DNA of 64,000 bases from positions 10,107,501-10,171,500 of the forward strand of contig OY970822.1 in NCBI GenBank assembly GCA_963853835.1, given 5' to 3'. This document shows positions 54,485 through 64,000 of the stretch, one piece after another. The position numbers and the translations under genes are program-made. Each line of letters begins with the position of its first letter. Position 1 is the first letter of the stretch. Below the pieces are notes generated by a model. The model was not told the DNA's origin. It did no database searches and saw only the letters and a list, made by a program, of their open reading frames with translations. The stretch comes from Calendula officinalis (lineage: Eukaryota; Streptophyta; Magnoliopsida; Asterales; Asteraceae).

Positions 54485-54802
54485 CTTCATCCGTATGTGA
54501 ATTACTTTGAAGTTCACATTTTTAAGGCAAAATAAAGTAATAAAATATTAGTGAAATTAAATTGAGTAATTAGAAAGGATGGGGACCCACACTTTTTACT
54601 ATTTGATTGCTTTTATAGTAAGATGACAAAAATAAATGGGTCCCCACACCTTTAATGATGTTTAAAAAAATATAAAGTAAGGGTAAACGAATAATTTTAA
54701 ATATAAAAACTTATTAAATAAGGTAAATTCTTAAAGTGATTCACTTATCTTGATACACCAAAAAAAAAAAAAAGTAATTTACTTATTTTGATACGGAAGA
54801 GG
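54485..54802. mobile_element. Mariner/Stowaway-type MITE, diverged
   Basis: 318 bp between TA dinucleotides, ends CTTCATCCGTATGTGAATTA and ATTTTGATACGGAAGAGG, with GGGGACCCACAC boxes inside. Inverted ends are imperfect. Confidence 0.6.
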
Positions 54803-54964
54803 TATAACACAAACTCAAAATACCTATCAATTCATCACAATTTGCAAACAAAAGGAAAAAAAAGGAAAACGTGTTATCACAGATACATATCATTTTAAGA
54901 AATAACGACGATTTGTCTCAGAGCGTTGGAACTTGCAAACGTGATCCAAAAGATATTCCTATTA

Positions 54965-55985
54965 TCACATTTATGAAATGTTAAAGGTAGTTTAAGAATT
55001 TTAGCTAATCCTAAGGAATAATTAATAGTTATTGGATTAAGAAAAAGTCAAATGTTAAGATCAAGATTCAAACCATACAAGCACATGTGCTTCAATACAT
55101 CAATACCTCACCCACCTCCGGCGGCCGGAGACGGCGGACGGCGGCGATGGGCGGGCGATGGGCGGCTGGCGGGCGGCGGGCGGAGGTGGCCGGCGGCGGT
55201 GGTGTCCGGTGGTGGTGGTCGTGACTGGAAGCACATGTGTTTGAAACACATGTGTTTTGAAAATAAAGTAGTGTATATGTACAGCGAAGCACATGTGTTT
55301 CATGACTTAAAACACATGTATTTCGTTATTAGAAGCACATGTGTTTCACTAATAACAGTTGTTTTGAAAATAAAGGAGTGTATATGTACAACCAAGCACA
55401 TGTGTTTCAAGTAATGAAGCACATGTGTTTTATAACGTCAAGCACATGTGCTTCGTGATTCAAACACAAATGACTTTCTTGTAAGTTACATGTGTTCAGG
55501 AACAAAATCACATGTGCTTCATAATGATATGTTCGTCACTTGTTTTGATTTTTTTTCTTGTTAGTGAAGCACATGTGTTTCGTTACATCAAGCACATGTG
55601 CTTCGTATGCTCCCCTGTGTGTTTAGAAACTCATGTTTTTAGTGACTTGAAACACATGTGTTTCGTGACCTGAAGCACATGTGTTTCGAAGTAATATGAT
55701 GTGTTTTAGTGAATCACATGTGTTTCAATACATCAATACCACCACCACCACCCTCATTACCACCAGCACCTTCACTGTCAGCCACCACCACCGCCGGCCA
55801 CCGGCGGCGGACGGCGGCGATCGGCGGTGGTAGGCGGCGGGCGGTGGCCGGAGGCGGCGGCCGGCGGTGGCTGTAGATGACTGTAGGTGGGGGATTTGAT
55901 CTTGACCATCTTGATCCAATGGTTAGGATTTGTCCCTTAGGACTATGCAAAACCTTTGGGCTTCCTAGAATACCACTCTACCACA
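54965..55985. repeat. CACATGTG palindrome array (foldback element 2)
   Basis: About fourteen CACATGTG sites (mostly GAAGCACATGTGTTTC) between 55080 and 55730, enclosed by GC-rich GGCGGC/CCACCACC blocks at 55108-55215 and 55735-55880. The left edge (AATCCTAAGGAATAATTAAT, TTATTGGATTAAG) and right edge (ATCCAATGG, ATTTGTCCCTTAGGAC) are inverted repeats of one another. That suggests a foldback or Mutator-like element; the exact ends and duplication were not resolved. Related to 48236-48960. Confidence 0.65.
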
Positions 55986-56424
55986 TTTTGTCAAATATAT
56001 ATGGGTGATAATTGTTGATAAGAACTGAATATGAAAATAAGTATGTTAACGTTAAATTTTTCGACATAATTAATTAAAATGGTCGGATTAGGATTGACAA
56101 TGCATAGCACATTTACTAAATCGGTTGGATTACGGCTGAGCTTTCCAAACCATTTACACATGTTTAGAAAATAGTATTAGACTGTGCGTAATGGGTGACC
56201 AAACTAAGTTTGGTCACTCCTGCCACCTCTGCGCCACATCAGCCCGACCAAACACATAAAAAATCCCGACCAAATCATTCCTCTTTGAAAAAACTTTTCT
56301 CCTTTGAAAATTGATCGGTCGTCTGGACGACCGATGGGCACCTTCGACGCGTCGAAGTGGTGTGGGCGTAAGGGGGGGACGCGTCTTTTGGTCTGATGTG
56401 GCAGGTCACGACCAAGACGTTACA
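55986..56424. other. Intergenic with a possible Harbinger-like MITE
   Basis: From TTA-GACTGTGCGTAATGGG at 56177 to the insertion at 56430 the sequence is GC-richer, with GTCTGGACGACCGATGG and TTCGACGCGTCGAA palindromes, and resembles a MITE. Its right end is interrupted by the LTR element, so the class cannot be settled. Confidence 0.35.
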
Positions 56425-56429
56425 TGGAG

Positions 56430-56938
56430 TGTTAGGAATATTTATATAATATTCAATTAAAGATTTGATGTGTCAAAACTTATAAAGTACAAGGACCTAA
56501 ATTGAAGATATGGAAGTCAATATTTGAATAAAGATTTAGGAGATAATCATAAATGTAAAAGATATAGTATATCTTTATTAGCTTAAAAGATTTAGTATTA
56601 TCTTTTCCTTGTAAATCTCTAGGTTTTCTAGTATATAAAGAAACCTAGAGGTATAGAATTAGTCGTTCTTGAAACCCACGTTTTAACGTGTATGTGTGTG
56701 TACTTTAAGCCTCAAGGTCGTTTGATCCTGTTAACCAAAACCGTTCTACATATTTATATGTAGAATTGGGGCTTTTAGTAATCATTGTATATAAAGATGA
56801 TGATGAAACTTGTTTAGCAATACAAATATGTTTATCTAATTCCGCATTGTTTATGATTTGTAGTTGTATATTCAAGATCATGAACTAACTATTCAGGAGC
56901 CTAAAGATCATTTATATAGAGTTGAAACAAACTCAGCA
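56430..56938 (+). repeat. 5' LTR of the LARD-like element
   Basis: 509 bp. TG...CA ends; contains AAACCTAGAGGTATA downstream of a TATATAAAG box, a plausible core promoter near 56630. Confidence 0.88.
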
Positions 56939-58587
56939 AGTGGTATCAGAGCGGGGTGGCTCCAGATCTGGAATAAAACAAGGATCTATCAATGATGAAT
57001 CAATGTATCAAAGGTTAGTCATAAATCATGCATATTTTTCATCATAAATAATGATACGGTTATAGAGTATTTGGATCGCTGCATGCTACGATGGAATGGC
57101 TTGTTTATTTTATTTACAATGTTGTATTTGCCGCACTTGTGTTTTGCGATTTTCCTTTGGTCAATAACTTATAATAGGGATCTCAACTACTCCATTGATT
57201 ATGACTTTTGTGCAAAGCAGTCAAGATTGCAAGACAAATTAAAAATTTAATTTGGTTGATCCTTATCTTTATAGAAAATTTGAAATCAATATTCAGTGAA
57301 CAATTATCAATATTTGCTAAATTATAGCATAGTTGATCACGTCAGAGTGTTACTGATGTTCGATCCAAAGTAGATTGCAAAAGAAAGTATTATCAGTAGT
57401 AGCAACCAAAGTTGCTATGGACCACAGTTACTACTGGTCACAGTGTTTAAACTGTTTATATTGGTCATTCAGTGTTACTACTACTACATGTTGGTGCTGA
57501 TCCGATTACTACTGCTCATCATTTTTACTACTGATCACAATATTTATGCTGAATTATTATTACTGATCACACATTCTTCTTCAAAGTTTTAAATACAAAG
57601 TTTACTACTGCCATGGGATAAATAAAAGAAAAGGTAGGTGCACATGGGATAAATAAAAGAAAAGGAGATACTTAATACTGATCCATGTCAACTTTTGCTA
57701 CTGATCCCAATTCCAATATTACTACTGACTAGTATTTCAACATTACTACTGCTCCATCAAAAATACTACCGATCAGTAGTAAATGGGGAATTAGCTTATT
57801 GAATATTACTATTGATCAGTAGTAAATGAAGAAAGCAGTGTTCCAACTTGTTACTGATCAGTACTAAACCGAAGAATTTTTTTTGTTACTAATCAGTAAT
57901 GAAGAAGAATTTTTGCTAATGATTTCTTCCTAAAAACCGATACATCATATTTTGGAAAACATGACACACACCATGTTCATTCCATACTACGGTTTATTGA
58001 TTGTATTTGGTTAATCACTTGTTAATTTTTATTCTTGATAAAAAGAGAATAAAAATAACTTGTGATATTAATGTGAAACGAATCACATTATTCTCACACA
58101 CAGGTTGAAGGCTTGATGAAGATAAAGGAAGATGGTTTATTTGTTACATATTTGATCTTCATCAGTTGATTATAGAAGAAGAGTGATTATATTTTATTTG
58201 AAATAGAAGTTGAAAGCCTTACTACATAAGATGTTATGTATTGTTGTAACTGCAATTCAACACTCTTAACGAAAAGATCTGTTGAAGGCTAAGATAAGCA
58301 AGTCCCTCATACAAGATATGAAGTTGCTGATTACTATATTTAGACGGAATGTGATGCTTAGTTTGAGTTTCTACTTCAACTTCAAATAGAAGATAGTTGG
58401 TTTTCAATGTAATTAATATAGCCTTGAAGAACACAGGAATGATATCACACTTTTAGGGGAAGAAAAAGTGTTGATCATTCAAGGGGAAGTTCAAGTTTCT
58501 CGGATTTATTTGATTATGTCAAAAAGGGGAAGAGACTAGAAGATTCCAAGCTAATTTTACAAGTTGTCAAATCAAATAGGGGAAGAT

Positions 58588-59069
58588 TGTTAGGAATATT
58601 TATATAATATTCAATTAAAGATTTGATGTGTCAAAACTTATAAAGTACAAGGACCTAAATTGAAGATATGGAAGTCAATATTTGAATAAAGATTTAGGAG
58701 ATAATCATAAATGTAAAAGATTTAGTATTATATTTTCCTTGTAAATCTCTAGGTTTTCTAGTATATAAAGAAACCTAGAGGTATATAATTAGTCGTTCTT
58801 GAAACCCACGTTTTAACGTGTATGTGTGTGTACTTTAAGCCTCAAGGTCGTTTGATCCTGTTAATCAAAACCGTTCTACATATTTATATGTAGAATTGGG
58901 GCTTTTAGTAATCATTGTATATAAAGATGATGATGAAACCTTGTTTAGCAATACAAATCTGTTTATCTAATTCCGCATTGTTTATGATTTGTAGTTGTAT
59001 ATTCAAGATCATGAACTAACTATTCAGGAGGCTAAAGATCATTTATATATAGTTGAAACAAACTCAGCA
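58588..59069 (+). repeat. 3' LTR of the LARD-like element
   Basis: 482 bp, the same as the 5' LTR apart from a 27-bp deletion and a few substitutions. Confidence 0.88.
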
Positions 59070-59072
59070 TGG

Positions 59073-60285
59073 AGTCTATCAAATGGATGTGAAGAGTGCA
59101 TTCCTATATGGGAAGATTGAAGAAGAGGTCTATGTGTGCCAACCTCCAGGCTTTGAAGATCCAAAACATGGTGATTATGTGTTCAAACTGGATAAAGCTC
59201 TATATGGCCTACATCAGGCACCAAGAGCATGGTATGATACATTATCATCATATCTATTGAAGAATAACTTTAAAAGAGGGGCCATTGACAAAACTTTGTT
59301 TACAAAGAAAGTCAAAGATGATATACTACTGGTACAAATCTATGTAGATGATATCATCTTTGGTTCAACAAATGATGAATTATGCAAAGAATTTGAAGAA
59401 CTGATGCAGATTAAATTCAAGATGAGCTCTATGGGTCCAATGAACTTCTTCCTTGGACTCCAAGTCAGTCAAAGAACAGATGGTATTTTGATAAATCAAT
59501 CAAAATATGTCAAAGACATCTTGGACAAGTTTGATTTGAAAGACTGCAAAAGTGCAAGTACTCCAATGGAAACACACAAACACCTACATCCTGATGTTGA
59601 GGGGGAGGATGTAGATGAACACTTATATAGATCAATGATAGGATCTTTGATGTACTTAACTGCATCAAGACCTGATATTATGTATAGTGTTTGTGTGTGT
59701 GCAAGATATCAAGCAAGACCTAAAGAACTACACTTGCAAGCTGTCAAAAGAATATTCAGATACTTGAAAGGAAAATCATCACTAGGTCTGTGGTATCCAC
59801 ATGATTCACCCTTTGAACTCATAGCCTACACAGATAGTGACTATGGAGGTGAATGTCAAGATAGAAAGTCCACTACTGGTGGATGTCAATTCTTTGGATC
59901 AAGACTGGTGTCATGGCAATGTAAGAAGCAAACAAATGTATCAACATCAACTGCTGAAGCAGAGTATGTAGCTGCATCTGCTTGTTGTGCTCAAGTACTC
60001 TGGATTCAAAACCAGCTTCTAGACTTTGGTATCTATATCCTTAAAACTCCTATTTTTATTGATAATCAAAGTGCTATTAGTATTGTGAACAATCCAGTAA
60101 AACACTCTAAAACCAAACACAATGAAATAAGATTTCATTTTATAAGAGATTGCAATGAAAAGAAATTAATCAAAGTGGTTAAAATCCATACTGATGATCA
60201 ATTAGCAGATCTTTTTACAAAAGCTTTTGATGTAGGAAGAATCAACTTCTTGGTTAGCAGTATTGGAATGATTTTGATAAATTAA
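59073..60285 (+). pseudogene. SIRE-like pol, 3' half only (RT-RNase H)
   Basis: Begins abruptly at VYQMDVKSAFLYGK inside the RT domain and runs open to the pol stop at 60283-60285. RT catalytic YVDDIIFGS and RNase H motifs (AYTDSDYGG, TAEAEYVAAS, DLFTKAFDVGR) are present and almost identical to the intact element at 34980-36190. Protease, integrase and the start of RT are missing: the element is truncated exactly where the LARD-like element now stands. The frame remains open only because the truncation is recent or the sequence has not yet decayed. It cannot make an active enzyme on its own. Confidence 0.9.
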
Positions 60286-60843
60286 AATCTCACTTAAAGT
60301 CATGTGTAAAGTTTTGTTGTAAAAAGTTATTTATTTGTTTAAGTGTTTTACTACTGGTAGATCTGTATTACTGGTTGTAGGCATGTGCACAAAATACTAC
60401 TGGTAGGTCATTATTACCGGTGTGTATTAGGTTTACATAAATACTACTGGTAAGTCAGTACTACTGGTATTCACATATACTACTGGTCGTGTATGTTGGT
60501 GGTTACTACTGATGTCTAGAGTTACTACTGATGTCAAAATCCTTAGTCACTACTGATATTAGTAAATACTACTGACGTTTTATTACTGATATCTTATTTA
60601 CTACTGGTCTTTCAGAATCACAATTACCAAACTAACCCCCATGAAAATAACCGTTATGTTATGATTCGAAGGGCATTTTAGTCTTTTTGCAGGTTAAATC
60701 GAAAGATATAAAAGGCGGCAGTCGATTAATTTAGCATTATCTTCACTTCGATTTGCAAAATCCTTTCGATAAACCCTAGCTTTTGATCAAAAACCCTTTA
60801 TCAAAAACAAAATTCTTACATCTTTCTCTCAAAATCAACAACA
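60286..60843 (+). repeat. SIRE spacer with TACTACTG array and TATA-like box
   Basis: Counterpart of 34434-34979. TACTACTG(G/A)T motifs recur about ten times between 60348 and 60610. A TATAAAAGG box is at 60707-60715, followed by CGGCAG and a short leader up to the ORF3 ATG. Confidence 0.75.
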
Positions 60844-63800
60844 ATGGCAACTCTACAATCTCTCGATGTGCAAACCGATCTTAAATATTCAGAATTTCAT
60901 AACATGTGTGCATTCCTAAAGAATCCCGACGGAACCAAAGACTTTCGTCCAATAGTTAAATTTTTGAGAAATTCTTACATACAGTTTGCTTTAACTGTTA
61001 AACCAAAAGCATATCAACAGCACTTGGTTGATTTCTGGACCAATGCTGAAAGAACAGAAGGAACAACCACATCGATGATCAAATCAAAAGTAGATGGAAA
61101 GCATATAACAGTAACTGAACAATCAATCCGACACCATCTACAACTACATGATGATTCAGGTATGTCTACTCTTCCTAAGGAATTCATTGCTGAAATTTTA
61201 AATAAAATGGGTTATGAGGGAAGACTGAATATATAACTTTTCAAAAGGGTCTTCTCTCCCCACAATAGAAATTTTTAGTACATACAATTCAGCATTATAT
61301 TTCTCCAAAAAGAAGTACTTGGAATGAGTTTAATAAGGCAATAGCCTCTGCTGTTGTCTGTTTATGCACAGACCAAGTATTTAATTTTTCTTACATGATT
61401 TTTGAAGGTATGTTGGGAAATCTTAGTTCCACAAAATTTTTAATGTATCCCAGATTTCTCCAGCATATCATAAACATTGAATTGCAAAACTTGTCAACTC
61501 CCAAAAACATTTTCATAATACCTGAGTTGAACAAGAAAGTTTTCTCAAATATGAGAAAACAATTTAAATTTTCGGGCAAGGAAACCCCTCTGTGTCCTAA
61601 TATGATCAAAGATCAAACACTAATTGGAGAGGGTTCAATAATAGATACAACCCAAATTGAACCTCAACCCACTCCATCACCCCCAAATAAAGCCCAAACA
61701 CCACCCCAAACAGTCACTCAATCACCCTCAAATATAGAAGTCCTGCATGTGTCACAGGAACTTGACAAAAAACTGCAGAGTGCTACTCTTCACTCTGTGG
61801 AAGACCTACCAAACAAAACCAAAAATATTTCCTCAATTTATAAAAGGAAGAAATCTTCCTCAAAGGACACCAGGGGACAAATCGAGTCAAACCCCAGACT
61901 CAAAGAGTTGTCCTCCAAGGAGGAGAGAGGACATGAGGCGAGGGCTCTCACTACTGATGCCCCAAAGGTGGGTGCACAGGATAGTGGGAACATCACTAAG
62001 ACCCAGACCTCGGCAACTTTAAGTGATGACTCATTTGAGGAGTTACTTAAAGGACCCCGGTGCCAAGAAACCACAAGGGGGGGCATCTCTGCTTCTTCTA
62101 GGAAGAAGGGGATGTCTAAAAGACCCAATGAATCACCAAGAAGTGATGAGGGCAGATCTGTGGAATTGATGGATAGGATGGAAAACCTTCAAACCAATGT
62201 ACCTGTTAGTGAGCCCGATGATCTTGCTAGATGGAGTGAGAGCAGTATTAAAATCAAACAATTGACGGATAAAGTGGATTCTCTTGAATCCACTGTACAA
62301 GATTGTCTCACTTATCTCACAAATCAAGGGAAAACAATGGCTGCAATGAAAAGGCATATGAACACCATCAACAAGAGAATGAGATTCTATGAGCACAGGC
62401 TTCATCAACAAACTAAAATCATCAGAAAATTGAAGAAGAAGATTGATGATGGTGAGGCTCCACCAGTAGAGCTCACTAAGGGGGAGAAGGATAATATTCA
62501 AACAATGATTGATGAATCAATTGCAGCAGCATCCTCTCTTTTAAATTTAAAAGAAACAACAGTTGATAAAGGCCCAGAAATGATGGTCACTGAAGATGAG
62601 CCTATTACTACTGCTCCTATGGAAGAACAAGCTGAAAAAGAAGTATCAGTAGTAACTCCTACTACTGATATCATAGCAGTAGTAAATGAAGAAGAGGAAA
62701 TGAATGTACCAAATACTACTGATGCCCTATCAGTAGTAACTCCTGAAGCCACACCAGTAGTAACTACTCTGGTTACTACTGAAGAGGAAGAATTACAGCT
62801 ACCAGAGCTAATTGAAAGAGAAAGACATGTAATCATCTCCAAACCACCAACACCTGCTCAACCACTTATCATACCTGACATTGATAATAATGTGAACTGG
62901 TTTGATGTAGATGAATGTACACTTCCTCCACACCCTAAAATATTACCAGAAGATCAACTCAAACTGTTTTATCCAAAATTACTACTTACTGGTATTCCAG
63001 ACATGAAATACTCTCCACCTCCATCTGTTCTGCTTGCCTGTGTTGGAAAGGGCAAAGAAGTCTATGATGATGATTACCCAAACAGAGCACTAGGTCACCA
63101 TATGGTGAACAAAATCAATCATGTCAGATCAGAGAAGCAATCAAGATGGAGGATAAAACATAGAAAATTCTTGGAGAAAGTGGCTATGTATCAAGCTATT
63201 GAGGAAAGGAAAAAGAAAGCTGAAAAGGAAAGATCAAAAGTTCAAAAACCTCAACAAGCTGAAATACCTGTTCAAATCAAAGATGCTCAGATAGAAACTC
63301 AAATGGAAGAATTCAAGAGATTTAGAAAAGTTGAAGAAGAACATATTCAATGCCTTGAATATTTGGTCTCTGAATGCAAGAAAACTAAAAGTGAGCTAAC
63401 AGATGATGTATATGAACAGAAAGCCAACATGATTGAATATTTGAAATCAAAAGGGCACAATGCAAAGTCATTTGGTAGAATGAAGATGATCACAATAATT
63501 GAAAAATATTGTGCTGCAAAGAGGAAAGACTTGGCTGAACAAGGAGCAGAAGAAGAAAAGAAATCCAAAGCCTTAAGTCCAATCAAAACTTTAATCCCAA
63601 TCAGTCCAAACTTAATCAAGAAGGATAGTATCTCAACTACTGGTGAGCCATCAACAAAGAAAAGAAAGATGGTCTCTCAAGAACAAAGTGCTCAAAAGAA
63701 GTCAAAAACAGAGCAAGTCATTCCTGTTCTTGAACTACCAGTTGCTCCCTTACGGAACAATCCAATCATAAATTGGAGAGTTTTGCCCAACAATGTCATA

Positions 63801-64000
63801 GTAGTTGTAAGGGAAGACAAGATCATTCAAAAGTTTACTGGATGGTTACCTTTGATCATGTCCTGTTCAAGAAGTGATGTTATTAAACTATTGATCATTG
63901 GTAAACCAAGGATGAGAAAGAAATCATGGAAAGAATCTGGAGCTGGATACCTAACTAGAATGATTGATGCTGCTTTCTATCCAGACCATTATCCAGAACA
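60844..64000 (+). pseudogene. SIRE-like ORF3, second copy, decayed and cut by the window edge
   Basis: Starts MATLQSLDVQTDLKYSEFHNM and is homologous to the 1141-aa ORF at 31008-34433 along its whole visible length. The first frame stops at 61234-61236 after RLNI because of a small deletion, and a further in-frame TAG stands near 61267. Later blocks follow the intact copy closely in several frames: the P/T/Q-rich stretch, the SSRKK patch near 62095, the coiled coil near 62250-62430, and the E-rich and VVTP part near 62640-62790. Many substitutions and short indels separate the copies, so this one is clearly older than the intact element. The end lies beyond the window. Confidence 0.85.

Larger units (their letters stand above)
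56430..59069 (+). mobile_element. Non-coding LTR retrotransposon (LARD-like)
   Basis: 2640 bp. The LTRs are 509 bp (56430-56938) and 482 bp (58588-59069; the shorter one lacks about 27 bp near the AAAAGATTTAGTATTAT stretch). Both run TGTTAGGAATATT...AACTCAGCA, with the 5-bp duplication TGGAG at 56425-56429 and 59070-59074. An initiator tRNA-Met primer site TGGTATCAGAGC lies at 56941-56952 and a purine tract AAATAGGGGAAGAT at 58574-58587. The 1.65-kb interior has no gag or pol and is rich in TACTACTG/CAGTAGTA motifs (57380-57900), like the SIRE elements, whose LTRs are otherwise different. It must be mobilised in trans. Confidence 0.9.

Noticed and set aside
56177..56434. Complete Harbinger MITE with TTA duplication
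   Set aside because: The right-hand TTA belongs to the LTR of the inserted element and the inverted ends match at only about half the positions.

Overview
This is a plant nuclear window, almost certainly a eudicot and probably Asteraceae (inferred from the style of the Athila, SIRE-type and Ale-type retroelements and of the Harbinger-associated Myb-like gene; no marker in the window proves it). The composition is AT-rich, genes have GT-AG introns, and most of the sequence consists of nested or adjacent transposable elements. Only two genes look like functional host genes: a two-pore K+ channel (TPK1-like, 28558-30281, two exons) and a small four-exon gene resembling maternal effect embryo arrest 59 (47137-47932, minus strand).

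Layout. 67-3312: a 3.2 kb solo LTR with 5-bp target duplication GATTG. 3690-5770: two decayed GH3 (auxin-amido synthetase) fragments in inverted orientation. 6433-7076: a small hAT element with a perfect 8-bp duplication. 7455-13835: a decayed Ty1/copia element (minus) with identical-length 313-bp LTRs and non-canonical TA...CA ends. 13848-14160: a mariner-type MITE. 14433-27180: a nearly pristine Ty3/gypsy Athila element (1376-bp LTRs, two differences seen) with an intact 1834-aa gag-pol and a broken spliced third ORF. 28558-30281: the TPK gene, whose intron holds MITE and SINE debris. 30353-41781: a very young SIRE-like copia element (minus) with LTRs that look identical and three intact ORFs (gag, pol and a 1141-aa ORF3). 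42263-43035: two short MITEs. 43280-47032: a Helitron remnant with the end of a PIF1-like helicase. 47137-47932: the MEE59-like gene. 48236-49134: a CACATGTG palindrome array and a 48-bp triplicate. 49216-52685: an element with about 180-bp inverted termini that contains a PIF/Harbinger element (49625-51573) carrying a broken Myb-like gene. 53087-54802: MITEs and a SINE with a 21-bp duplication. 54965-55985: a second CACATGTG foldback element. 56430-59069: a non-coding LTR element (LARD-like) inserted at the truncated end of a second SIRE-like element, which runs from 59073 to the window edge.

How things fit together. The window is a record of retroelement turnover between two genes. The most unusual signal is a dispersed short motif, CAGTAGTA/TACTACTG. 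It is repeated dozens of times in the SIRE-like elements (in the LTR, the spacer and inside all three ORFs) and also in the unrelated-LTR, non-coding element next to the second SIRE copy, where pairs fuse into 18-bp near-palindromes. The SIRE-like ORF3 (position of env, but with no membrane segment visible by eye) is intact in one copy, decayed in the other, and preceded in both by the same TATA-like box.
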